DNA from: Eustoma russellianum
Taxonomy: Eukaryota > Streptophyta > Magnoliopsida > Gentianales > Gentianaceae
Assembly: GCA_036186865.1 (NCBI GenBank)
Contig: AP025057.1
Coordinates: forward strand, 22,642,348 to 22,706,347
Direction: 5' to 3'
DNA: 64,000 bases
Below the pieces are notes generated by a model, which made no database searches, had not been told where the DNA came from, and worked only from the letters and a program-made list of their open reading frames with translations. This document shows, one piece after another, positions 37,482 to 48,793 of this stretch. Each line of letters begins with the position of its first letter. Within the stretch, counting starts at the first letter, position 1. The position numbers and the translations under genes were made by a program.

Positions 37482-40400
37482 ATTCATTACAGGGACAGAC
37501 GTTGAAGTTCCTTGTTCTTCCTTCACATTCAACAGGTTTATCAGTCTCATGTGCTGCTCATATGTTAACATGGGAGGTGATACAAAGGTTCATATACTCC
37601 TGATTTTTGGATTCCCCACAATCTGTCACCAAATCCACCAGGTTAACCCGATCTTTGGACTTAAAACCAGGAGAAACCCCATGCTTCCTATAGCATCTCT
37701 CCATTATATGTCCAATCATTCCACAGTGAGTGCACTGTGGCCTTCTATTGTCGTTAGAATAAAACCTACCACTACCCCCTTCTGTAGGTGTTACCATGTG
37801 CTCTATTGAAATATGCTTTAGCAATTGAATCTACATCATCATCAACTAAAAGGGCTGTAGGGACGTTAGAAAAGATTCCATTGCCTGATGAACTAGTCAG
37901 CTTTCTCTCATTTTTAAGAGACATAGAAAATGCAGTGCCTATGTCTGGTAAAGGTGTCATGACAAATACATGAGACTTGATAGGTTCATAATCATCATTG
38001 AGTCCTTTCACAAATTTGATCACATAATCACTCTGTAGAAAATCTTTCATCTGATTGCTTACATTACATCTACATCTATGACATTCACAAACTGGTATTG
38101 GCCTCAAGGCCAATATCTCCTCCCACAGAACCTTAACTTTGGTAAAATAGTCATTCACTGTAGAATATCTCCTCCCACAGAACCTTAACTTTGGTAAAAT
38201 AGTCATTCATTGCAGAGACAGACGTTGAAGTTTCTGGTTCTTCCTTCACATTCAACAGGTTCATCAGTCTCATGTGCTGCTCATATGTTAACATGGGAGG
38301 TTGATACAAAGGCTCAATATACTCCTGATTCTTGGATTCCCCACAATCTATCACCAAATCCACCATGTTAACCTGAAATTTGGACTTAAAACCAGGAGAA
38401 AACTCATGCTTCCTATAGCATCTCTCCATTGTATGTCCCATCATTCCACAGTGAGTGCACTGTGGCCTTCTATTGTTGTAAGAATAAAACCTACCACTAC
38501 CCCTTCTGTAGGTGTTACCCTGTGCTCTATTGAAATATGCTTTAGCAATTGTAACTACATCATCATCAACTAAAAAGGCAGTAGGTACGTTAGAAAAGAT
38601 TCCATAGGCCTGATGAACTAGTCAGCTTTCTCTCATTTTTAAGAGCCATAAAAAATGCAGTGCCTATGTCTGGTAAAGGTGTCATGACAAATACCTCAGA
38701 CTTGACAGGTTCATAATCATCATTGAGTCATTTCACAAATTTTATCACATAATCACTCTGTACAAAATCTTTCATCTGATTGCTTACATTACATCTACAT
38801 CCATGACATTCACAAACTGGTATTGGCCTCAAGGCTAATATCACCTCCCACATAACCTTAACTTTGGTAAAATAGTCATTCCCTATAGAATATCTCCCCC
38901 TACAGAACCTTAACTTTGGTAAAATAGTCATTCATTGCAGAGACAGACGTTGAAGTTCCTGGTTCTTCCTTCACATTCAACAGGTTCATCAGTCTCATGT
39001 GCTGCTCATATTTTAACATGGGAGGTTGATACAAAGGTTCAATATACTCCTGATTCTTGGATTCCCCATAATCTTTCACCAAATCCACCATATTAAGTTT
39101 AACTTTGGACTTAAAACCAGGAGAAAACCCATGCCTCATATAGCATCTCTCCATTGTATGTCCAATGATTCCACAGTGAGTGCATTGTGGCCTTCTATTG
39201 TTGTCAGAATAAAACCTAACACTACCCCTTCTCTAGGTGTTACCCTGTGCTCTATTGAAATATGCTTTAGCAATTGATTCTACATCATGATCAACTAAAA
39301 TGGCTGTAGGTACGTTAGAAAAGATTCCATGGCCTGATGAACTAGTCAGCTTTCTCTCATTTTTAAGAGCCATAGAAAATGCAGTGCATATGTCTCGTAA
39401 AGGTGTCATGACAAATGCCGGAGACTTGACAGGTTCATAATTATCATTGAGTCCTTTCACAAATTTGATCACATAATCACTCTTTACAAAATCTTTCATG
39501 TGATTGCTTACATTACATCTACATCCATGACATTCACAAACAGGTATTGGCCTTAAGGCCAATATCTCCTCCCACATAACCTTAGCTTTGGTAAAATAGT
39601 CATTCACTGTAGAATATCTCCCCCCACAGAACCTTAACTTTGGTAAAATATTCATTCATTGTAGAGACAGACGTTGAAGTTCCTGGTTCTTCCTTCACAT
39701 TCAACAAGTTCATCAGTCTCATGTGCTGCTCATATGTTAACATGGGAGGTTGATACAAAGGTTCAATATACTCCTGATTATTGGATTCCCCACAATCTGT
39801 CACCAAATCCACTATGTTAACCAGAACTTTGGACTTAAAACCAGGAGAAAACCCATGCTTCCTATAACATCTCTCCATTGTAGGTCCAATCATTCCACAG
39901 TGAGTGCACTGTGGCCTTCTATTCTTGTCAGAATAAAACCTACCACTACCCCTTCTGTAGGTGTTACCTTGTGCTCTATTGAAATATGCTTTAACAATTG
40001 ATTCTACATCATCATCAACTAAAAAGACTGTAGGTAAGCTAGAAAAGATTCCATGGCCTGATGAACTAGTCAGCTTTATCTCATTTTTAAGAGCCTTAGA
40101 AAATGTAGTGCCTATGTCTGGTAAAGGTGTCATGACAAATACATGAGACTTGAAAGGTTCATAATCATCATTGAGTCCTTTCACAAATTGGATCACATAA
40201 TCACTTTGTACAAAATCTTTCATCTGATTGCTTACATTACATCTACATACATGACATTCACAAACAGGTATTGGCCTCAAGGGTAATATCTCCTCCCACA
40301 TAACCTTAATTTGGTAAAATAGTCATTCACTGTAGAATATCTCCCCCCCACAGAACCTTAACTTTGGTAAAATAGTCATTCATTGCAGAGACAGACGTTG

Positions 40401-41746
40401 AAGTTCCTGGTTCTTCCTTCACATTCAGCAGGTTCATCAGTCTCATGTGCTGCTCATATGTTAACATGGGAGGTTGATACAAAGGTTCAATATACTCCTG
40501 ATTCTTGGATTCCCCATAATCTGTCACCAAATCCACCATATTAACCTGAACTTTGGACTTAAAACCAGGAGAAAACCCATGCTTCATATAGCATCTCTAC
40601 ATTGTATGTCCAATCATTCCACAGTGAGTGCACTGTGGCCTTCTATTGTTGTAAGAATAAAACCTACCACTACCCCTTCTGTAGGTGTTACCCTGTGCTC
40701 TATTGACATATGCTTTAGCAATTGATTCTACATCATCATCAACTAAAAAGGCTGTAGGTACGCTAGAAAAGATTCCATGGCCTGAACTAGTCAGCTTTAT
40801 CTCATTTTTAAGAGCCATAGAAAATGCAGTGCCTATGTCTGGTAAAGGTGTCATGACAAATACATGAGACTTGACAGGTTCATAATCATCATTGAGTCCT
40901 TTCACAAATTTGATCACATAATCACTCTGTACAAAATCTTTCATCTGATTGCTTACATTATATCTATATCCATGACATTCACAAACTGGTATTGGCCTCA
41001 AGGCCAATATCTCCTCCCACAGAACCTTAACTTTGGTAAAATAGTCATTCACTGTAGAATATCTTCTCCCACAGAACCTTAACTTTGGTAAAAATAGTCA
41101 TTCTTTGTAGAGACAGACGTTGAAGTTCCTGGTTCTTCCTTCACATTCAACAGGTTCATCTGTCTCATGTGCTGCTCATATGTTAACATGGGAGGTTGAT
41201 ACAAAGGTTCAATATACTCCTGATTCTTGGATTCCCCACAATCTGTCACCAAATCCACCATGTTAACCTGAACTTTGGACTTAAAACCAGGAGAAAACCC
41301 ATGCTTCCTATGGCATCTCTCCATTATATGTCCAATCATTCCACAGTGAGTACACTATGGCCTTCTATTGTTGTCATAATAAAACCTACCACTACCCCTT
41401 CTGTAGGTGTTACCCTGTGCTCTATTGAAATATGCTTTAGCCATTGATTCTACATCATCATCAACTAAAAAGGCAGTAGGTACGTTAGAAAAGATTCTAT
41501 GTCCTGATGAACTAGTTAGCTTTATCTCATTTTTAAGAGCCATAGAAAATGCAGTGCCTATGTATGGTAAAGGTGTCATGACAAATACCTGAGACTTGAT
41601 AGGTTCATAATCATCATTGAGTCCTTTCACAAATTTGATCACATAATCAATCTATACAAAATCTTTCATCTGATTGCTTACATTACATCTACATCCATAA
41701 CATTCCCAAACTGGTATTGGCCTCAAGGCTAATATCTCCTCTCATA
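37482..41746 (-). repeat. Tandem array: six copies of a 724-bp gag segment
   Basis: Repeat units, marked by GCAGAGACAGACGTTGAAG on the plus strand, start near 37,482, 38,209, 38,933, 39,655, 40,380 and 41,101. Spacings are 721-727 bp and the copies are highly similar by eye. The last (rightmost) unit is cut by the gypsy LTR at 41,747. Each inter-unit junction holds a 52-bp tandem doublet (TTTGGTAAAATAGTCATTCA and surroundings twice). A unit is therefore 672 bp (224 codons) plus 52 bp, and the 52 bp throws the gag frame out at every junction. Confidence 0.93.
37500..41746 (-). pseudogene. Repeated copia gag core with zinc knuckle (six modules)
   Basis: Each unit, read on the minus strand, encodes the distal gag core and nucleocapsid. 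Visible in order are YFTKVKVLWEE, RPIPVCEC, SDYVIKFVKGLNDDYEP, MTPLPDIGTAFSMALKNE, a CCHC knuckle CTHCGMIGHTMERCYRKHG, and a tail EPLYQPPMLTYEQHMRLMNL. The longest open copy is 39,600-40,301 (233 codons). A normal gag has this module once. Frames close at every junction (after EIFYSE) because of the 52-bp doublet. The leftmost unit runs on into protease; the N-terminal gag and the 5' LTR of this element are missing. Confidence 0.9.
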
Positions 41747-43354
41747 TGACATACCCCGTAACTTTACATTTGGCTTTTAAATAGTTAGAAAACAACTTTA
41801 AATACAATTTAATTAATGGTATAGGTTAGGAAACTGAGTTAAATAAAATATAGGAAAAGAAAATAAAGGGTTAAAATTGAGAATTAAGGAAATTAGGCAA
41901 AATTACCAAAATGCCCTCCCTACTTAAATGATGGGGAGTTACACATTTAGTATAACTCCCCAAAGAGAGGGGGAAATCGATGGTTACAAGAAGAAAAGAG
42001 GAGGAGAAACGCCTAGAGAGAGAAGAGAAGAAGAAAAGAGGTAGAAGAAAAAAAGAAGAAGGAGAAGGCTAACATAGGTCCAATTCGTCCCGAAATTCTA
42101 TCACACACTCGTAAGCTTATCTAGATTCCAAGGCAAATAATCTTTCTATACGCTTTATGCAAATTTTGATACAATAGGCGCTATGTTCTTATAAAGAGAA
42201 AATTCAGATCATACATTAGTAACTTTGATTTGGTTATGTTAAATGCTTTACTACATGTAATTGTTGTTGTTGATTGAGTAAAGTCATGTTCTTTGGGCCA
42301 ATATCTGAAAATGGTTATGTTGTGATCTTTGTTGTTAAATATGCCCATAAAAGTGTTATACGTGATGTGTTGATTGTAGTGCTTAAGTTTAGTAACTACA
42401 CCTTAGATGTTTTGAGAATATTTGCAGGTAGTTGAAGGATGAATGTTGGCATTGTTGTAGACTTGTTGTGTTGGAAGGTTTGAGGATATCTATTGAAGGT
42501 TGTGGGTGATAGAAGGTTTAGAGTGGATACTATTTTACATGTTTGAGAATCAACTCATGTTAGTTGTGTTTTAAGCATGATGAGTCTAGGTGTTAAGATG
42601 GATCTTGAAGTGTTAAACATGAAAGGGGTGAAGGAGGAAGGTGATGGGAAGAAGTTACTGCAGAAAACTGCAGTTCTGGAACGGTCAGAACACTTCGAAC
42701 ACCTACTTTAGGCGCTTCAAGTTACATTAGGTGCCTAAAGTAGGTGTTCAATGTGTCCCAGTGCATCTCCGTACACTTCGAACACCTACATTAGGCGCTT
42801 CATGTAGGAATTCGATGTGTCACAGCACATTCTAGAATACTTCGAACACCTCCAAAGGCGTTCGATGTCACATAAGGCGCTTCATGTAGGCGTTCGATGT
42901 ATACCAACACATTCCAGAACACCTCGAACGCCTAGTATAGGCGCCTCATGTCACTTTAGGTGCCTCAAGTAGGCGTTCCAAGTGTACTGGAAGTCTATTT
43001 GACCCATTAGGCGCCCTATGTACGTGTAATAACTTTATTCTCTTCCTTTGATCATAAAATGCAAGGGTATTTGAGGTGTACTTGAGGAACAGATGTTAAG
43101 TTTGATTAAGTAAGGATGAGAATGAATCCCAAGTGAGTTGGTGAAACGAACGGACTTAGAAAGGTACGAGCATAGAGTGTTTGAGGTGCAAGATCATGTA
43201 CTTGATATATAAGGTGTGTGTGTATGTTACATGTTTGATATGAAGTTGCATGAGCATCCTGCATCATGACATGAACACTTTGCATTTGACATGAGAATTG
43301 CTTTGCGAAAGAACATGTGTTTACAAGAGAAGATTAAAGTTTTCGAAAAGCAAA
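41747..43354 (+). mobile_element. Gypsy LTR fragment, left part (split by the Tekay-like element)
   Basis: Begins TGACATACCCCGTAAC where the copia gag array breaks off, and runs to the insertion point of the element at 43,360. It resembles gypsy LTRs in start, length and layout. At 42,690-43,010 it carries its own tandem quasi-palindromic array (CACTTCGAACACCTAC, TAGGCGCTTCA-type units), in the place where the Tekay-like LTRs have CGATCGATCG arrays. Its continuation is at 55,787. Confidence 0.78.
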
Positions 43355-44239
43355 CAATGTGTTACGCCCCACACCCTCCGTAGAGTAATTTAAGGATAAA
43401 AGAGATTAAATGGGATTGATGACCATAAATAGCAATGAATAAAGAATTAAGTAATAGAATTAATGGGAATTAATTGAAAGGATTAAATTTTAGAATTTAT
43501 TAGTATTTAATTTAGAATTGAATAATTAGAATTTAATCCTTTAAGATAAATGAGATAATAAGATATAATTTAGAAACTCCAAATTTCATCCTCCCCATAT
43601 CAAAACTGACAAACGTCAGTTTCTCTCCATTATCAGAAAAGAAACCGACGCAAACCCTCTCCTCTCCCCATAGGCGATTTTTCATCTCCCATCAACCCTA
43701 GGTGAAGGTTCTTCAAGATCCTCAATCCAATCTTCTTCCGTTCTTCGTTTCTCCTTCGAGTAATCACAGGCAAGTAATCTACTTATGAGTTCTTACGATT
43801 TGCGAAAGAAAATGGCCTATTTTTGATATCAAAATTAGATCACCATGCAGTAGTTTCTTTTCGTGAATCTATATGTGACTTATGTGTTTTGGTTTTTAGA
43901 TTTGGCCATTATATGTTGAAAAATCGTTCGTTGTTGTTGTTGTTTATGTGAGATCATGTAAATCCCAATCCCTTGAACCCTACTTTGTTGATAATGGCGG
44001 TTGAAGGGAAGGGAGAGTAAAAAGATTAGATTTTTGGGTTTGATTTGATGAATACTTTGAGTGTTAGGCTTGAATCCGTGAATCGTATGTTAAAGGTGTT
44101 GTCTTGGGTGAATTAAGGATGAATTGATAGTGAGGAATAGGCTTGGAATGGTTTGGAAGGAACTTGGGATCGAATTGGGGGTTATTTCTGCAGTTTCTAC
44201 AGAAAACTGCAAAATGGAATTCTGGAAACGTCAGGGTAT

Positions 44240-44446
44240 GACGTACGTCGATCGATCGACGTATAGAGAGTGAGAGGCTGACGTGCCTCAGAAGGACGTA
44301 GATCGATCGATGTAGGATAAGTGAGAGATCGATGTGCCCCAGAAGGACGTAGATCGATCGACGTAGACTGAGTGAGAGATCGATGTGTCTCAGATGGACA
44401 TCGATCGATCGACGTCAGGGTATGATGTACATCGATCGATCGACGT
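44240..44446. repeat. CGATCGATCG palindrome array, Tekay-like 5' LTR
   Basis: Five long palindromes of the form ACRTMGATCGATCGAYGT alternate with half-sites GAGATCGATGTG. Corresponding arrays lie at 51,411-51,659 (solo LTR) and 54,209-54,413 (3' LTR). Confidence 0.9.
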
Positions 44447-44913
44447 CAGGGTATGATGTACATCCGTTTTGTGGAAAATTAAGGGAAGGAAGAGGGAAGT
44501 TAGGGGATCCTTTGGGGTGACCTTAGTTACTTCTTAGGACCTGATTGAGGTTAGTCTAAGTCTTGGGAACATGACATAAGATGGTGAATCAACGGTGGAG
44601 ACTTCGTAGGGTATTCGAATCGGACTTCAACGTGATTGACCTAAGGGGTTAGGAATGAACGTATGAGGCTCTACAGAGTTCAAAAGGAGGAATGTGAGGG
44701 TTCCTACATTATCCTTTGGGTGCTAGAATGAATGTTTAGGTGATGTTGACTTATCGGAAAGGATACGCGCGAGTGTGTGAATGAGGTGAGTCTCGAGTGA
44801 CTGAGTGACATTTGAATGTGATTTGAAGTATGTGATTGAAGAACATGATTGATGTGAGAAGTTCTGCATTTTTGCATCATGGCACTTGCATTTGCATAAT
44901 GTTTTGATAAGAG

Positions 44914-45124
44914 CTGTGCTTCGGCACAGGGTATAAAGTTTGCGAAATGAGCTGTGATGCGTTACAGGGTATAAAGACAAGTTGTAACCATCACAGGGTA
45001 TAAAGTTGAGTTGTAATGTGTCATGGGGTGGAAATATAAGTTGTGGCACATTACAGGGTATAAAGTTGAGCTGTGGTGCGTCATAGGGTATAAAGACATG
45101 CTATGACCCACCACAGGGTATAAA
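44914..45124 (+). promoter_or_regulatory. Hairpin plus GGGTATAAAG array, Tekay-like 5' LTR
   Basis: Six GGGTATAAAG boxes occur in about 200 bp, each directly after a stem-loop. The first is CTGTGC-TTCG-GCACAG (44,914-44,929). The second is CTGTGA-TGCG-TTACAG. A long one has arms TTGTAATGTG and CACATTACAG around GGTGGAAATATAAG. The boxes are TATA-like, about 1.6-1.8 kb into the LTR, where the core promoter is expected. Whether they act as promoter, RNA structure or both cannot be told from sequence. Confidence 0.8.
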
Positions 45125-45816
45125 GTTATGTGACCAGATATTGTGACATGCATTGTACTGTTTTGAAAAGAAATTGCATATGCATTTGTGACTGTGTAGT
45201 ATAGTGCATATTTTGTCATGCATCACGCGAGTCGTTATGGTATGATTAGTTTGTAATTGGATTGTCATTGAACTGTTAAATGCGTATGAATTACGGTTTT
45301 TATTCTGGTATGCCTCTAGTCTATATTTTTTTGAAGTTATACGAGACATATGCCCCATCAATCCCTTGAATTATATATTACTCATGTCTTTCCATGTGTT
45401 GATCCCGTATGTCTTATAAGCGGGTTACTCACTAGCGTTTTTCGCTAAGGGTACTACCTTTGTTTTGCATATGAGGCTAGTTACGACATCATATTCATAG
45501 AAGACGACAGTGAGTGGGCTGAATGGGATGTCTAGAAGTCAACTTGGAAATTGTTCTAGACTATTTCTTGTTATTTCAGTTTTCTTAGTTCATTTGAAGA
45601 CTTAGATGGCTGCGTCCTTAAACAATTATTGATAGTCACTTTATCTTTTGGTGTGCCGCTTCGATGGTTTAGATTTATGTGATACATGTTTCCGCACTTA
45701 TTTCTCTTACGTCATTGATGATGTGTATTCGAGAGATGAGACGTCTTGTAGTCTTCTCAGTAAGCTATGACGGGTGCACCGGTTCGGATCCGCTGTCCGG
45801 GTCGGGGTGCTATAGG

Positions 45817-45828
45817 TGGTATCAGAGC
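45817..45828 (+). promoter_or_regulatory. Primer-binding site, initiator tRNA-Met
   Basis: Perfect TGGTATCAGAGC, two bases after the 5' LTR. It primes minus-strand DNA synthesis. Confidence 0.95.
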
Positions 45829-46095
45829 CTAGGCTTCAGATCTACTTCGGAGACCTAGGTTATGTCATGTAGAGTCATAAGTTATGATTTTGACCTTAAG
45901 TTGATCTTTAGGTCTAAGTATGTGATCTTAGATGTAAGTTTGATTGGGATGGGTGTGTGTGCGAGCGCGATAAAAATTTAATCAATAAATGTTATTCTAT
46001 TTTAGTTCACGAATTCTGCCTTGTACAACGCATATGGACCTTCAGTATTTAATTTTGGAATTGCTGAATGCTAATAAGCGTTGATTTTTCAGACA
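45829..46095 (+). other. Untranslated leader of the Tekay-like element
   Basis: About 270 bp between PBS and gag ATG with no reading frame of note. The last bases (TTGATTTTTCAGACAATG) look like a 3' splice site before the gag ATG, but no matching donor was identified. Confidence 0.5.
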
Positions 46096-47164
46096 ATGCC
46101 TCCCCGAAGAGATAACCAAGGAAATGGTGGCAATAGGAACGAGAACCCTCCACCACCACCAGTGATGGTACCCCAGGCGCTAATAGACGCTATCACAGTG
46201 ATAGCACAAGGAGTTGCTCAGCAGCAACAACGACCCCCTCCGCCACCACCGCCTCAGCACGACATTCGTTACTATATTAGGGAGATGCGGAAGATGCATG
46301 CCCCCACCTTTGAAGGGACCACTGATCCAGAGGTGGCAGGATTTTGGCTAGATGAGATTGAGAAATGCTTCAGGCTAGTACAAGTGCCTGAGGAACTGAA
46401 AGTGGATGTAGCCACACCGTTGCTGATCGGCAGAGCAAACGCATGGTGGAATGGTATTCTACCCAAGATGACTCCCCCTGTTCTGTGGAGACAGTTTGTA
46501 CAGGCCTACAAGGATTACTATGTGCCTGAAACTGCCATTTTGGAGAAGATGAGGCAGTTCGATAAATTTGAACAAGGGAGGATGTCTGTTTCTGACTATG
46601 CCGATAGATTCCATGCCTTGGGCAAATTCACGCCCATGGTGTTGGAAAACAACAGGATGAAGATGCTGAAATTCGAGGAAGGTTTGAACCCCCGCATACG
46701 GACGGCTATAGCGGGGTCTAGTCTGAAAACATTCGAAGAGATGTTGGATGCATGTTACCGGGTGGAGAGTGACATGCGCAGGTCACAACCTAGAGAGGCT
46801 CGTGACGAAACCAGTAAGAGACCGAGGGAAGAGAGAAGCGGAGGTAGACCCGGACGCTGGGTCAAAATTCCCAGGAAGGGGCAGACAGGACCAGTTCAGA
46901 GGGCAACGCAATAGAATCAGCCCGGCTGCCAAGCACCAGTAGTATGCCCACACTGCCAAAAGAGCCATGTGGGTGAATGTTGGTGGAAGACAGGAGCATG
47001 CTTCAAGTGTGGGAAGACGGGCCATAGAATAAAGGATTGCCCCGAGTGGAAACAAAAGCCACATGGAGAAGCAGGGCCGGCACAGCAGCAGAGGGGCAGG
47101 CCCAATGCGAGAGTCCATGCAATGACGGACGCCGAAGTGCAGGAGGGCACCGATGTTGTGACAG
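46096..47164 (+). pseudogene. Gypsy gag with proline-rich N-terminus and two CCHC knuckles
   Basis: Gag is the capsid and nucleocapsid protein. The start is the ATG of MPPRRDNQGNGG. It has a proline/glutamine-rich N-terminus (PPPPPVMVP, QQQQRPPPPPPP), then a Retrotrans_gag core from about residue 75 (MHAPTFEGTTDPEVAGFWLDEIEK, ANAWWNGILPKM, FEQGRMSVSDYADRFHAL), then a basic linker. A TAG at 46,912-46,914 stops the frame. The same frame then encodes two zinc knuckles, a first one of the form CPHCQKSHVGEC and a canonical CFKCGKTGHRIKDC. The frame meets another stop just past 47,164 unless the GT-AG gap that follows is removed. Confidence 0.92.
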
Positions 47165-47274
47165 GTACGACTTAAGTTAAATATTAGTTGCTTAAGTTGG
47201 ATTTTAGTCGTTTAAGTTGGAGATTAAATGTACTTTATGTGAAAACCTTTATGTGCTACACTTTTTGTGTTTAG
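47165..47274 (+). other. Putative spliceosomal intron 1 in gag-pol
   Basis: A 110-bp AT-rich segment with several stops in the gag frame. It starts GTACGA after ACAG and ends CTTTTTGTGTTTAG. Removing it takes the gag frame (frame 1) into the protease frame (frame 3) with a valid codon across the junction. The flanking residues match the usual gag-protease transition of this family. Confidence 0.68.
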
Positions 47275-48793
47275 GTGTGATTCTAGTTAATAAAGTGCCT
47301 GCGAACGTATTGTTTCATAGTGGAGTGAGTCACTCATTCATTTCTAAGTGGTTCGTTAAAGGACTCGACTGTCTACCCGAATGGCTTGAAACCCCCTTCA
47401 GGGTGCAGGCAGCCGGCGAACAAGTGCTGGTTTCACACCACCAGTACAAAGACTGTGAGTTGGAGTTGGATGGAAAGGTGTTTTCTGTGACATTAGTTCT
47501 AATTCCGATGAGGGATTTTGATGTGATATTGGGCATGGATTGGCTGACCAAGAATCATGCTAATATTGACTGTAAACTTAAGCAAGTGACCGTTAAGGAC
47601 CCTGGGATGAATGAAATAACGGTACAAGGAAACATCAAGTTAACAGAATCCCCAAAGAAGATATACTTGACAGCGATTAAGGCTTTTAAGGCTTTGCAAA
47701 AAGGAGCAGAGGGATTTATGGTGTATGTTGTAGATGCTAAGCAAGAAGTTCCCTCCATAGATCAGATTCTGGTAATCAATGAATTCAAGGACGTATTTCT
47801 GGATGATTTACTGGGAGTTCCGCCATCGAGAGAAGTGGAGTTCGAAATCAATTTGATCCCAGGAGCCGAACCTATATCCAAGACACCTTACAGAATGGCT
47901 CCAGTTGAACCTAAGGAGCTAAAGGGACAACTTCAGGAGTTGTTAGACAAGAAGTTGATTCGTCCCAGTGTATCACCTTAGGGAGCTCCAGTATTGTTTA
48001 TGAAGAAGAAAGATGGCAGCATGAGGTTGTGTATTGATTACCGAGAGTTGAATAAGATCACCATCAAGAACAAATATCCTCTACCAAGGATTGAGAATTT
48101 ATTTGATCAACTAAAGGGAGCCCGATGGTTTTCAAAGATTGATCTTCGTCAGAGATATCATCAGTTGCTTTTGAAAGCAGGTGACGTCCCTAAAACGGCT
48201 TCCAGACTCGATATGGGCATTATGAATTTTTGGTGATGCCTTTTAGATTGACTAATGCCCCAGCAGCATTCATGGACTTGATGAACACCATGTTCCGAGA
48301 ACAACTGGATCAATTCGTTGTGGTGTTCATCGATGATATCTTGGTTTACTCCCCTGATGAACAATCCTATGCAAAACACCTAAGAGTGGTGTTGGAAATT
48401 TTGAGACAACAGAAACTTTATGCCAAATACAGCAAGTGTGAATTCTGGTTAAGAAGTGTGGCTTTTCTCGGTCATGTGATTTCGGAGGACGGGATCTCTG
48501 TGGATCCTAAGAAGATAGAAGCCATCACTGAATGGCCAAGACCCACAAATGTGACCGAAGTCAGAAGCTTCCTAGGCTTGGAAGGATATTATAGGAAGTT
48601 TGTTGAGGGATTCTCAACCATAGCAGTTCCATTGAGCCGACTTACGCAGAAGAAGACTAAGTTTGAATGGACTGCTGAATGCGAGCAGAGCTTTTCTGAG
48701 CTCAAGAAGAGATTAACCCAGCCCTGGTGTTGGCACAACCCTCCGGCACCGACGATTTTGTGATCTATAGTGATGCGTCCAAGAAAGGACTAG
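47275..48793 (+). pseudogene. Gypsy pol: protease and reverse transcriptase
   Basis: The protease follows at once (ILVNKVPANVLFHSGVSHSFIS). The catalytic Asp of the D-S-G triad is His here (CAT, 47,316-47,318). RT follows: YRMAPVEPKELKGQLQELLDK, VLFMKKKDGSMRLCIDYRELNK, FSKIDLRQRYHQL, MPFRLTNAPAAF, and the catalytic box VVFIDDILVYS (about 48,323-48,350), then GISVDPKKIEAI. The broken points are a TAG at 47,979-47,981 (normally Trp), a frameshift near 48,200 and one near 48,715. The RNase H start (IYSDASKKGL) runs to the second GT-AG gap. Confidence 0.92.

Larger units (their letters stand above)
43360..45814 (+). repeat. 5' LTR of the Tekay-like element
   Basis: TGTTACGCCCC to GGGTGCTATA, 2455 bp. 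It matches the 3' LTR with roughly a few percent differences by eye, mostly C/T and G/A. It contains the palindrome array at 44,240-44,446 and the hairpin/TATA array at 44,914-45,124. Confidence 0.93.

Noticed and set aside
37482..41746. Regular repeats considered as a CRISPR-like array or plain satellite
   Set aside because: Units are 724 bp with coding content (gag core and CCHC knuckle), direct, and without spacers; a TE tandem duplication explains them.
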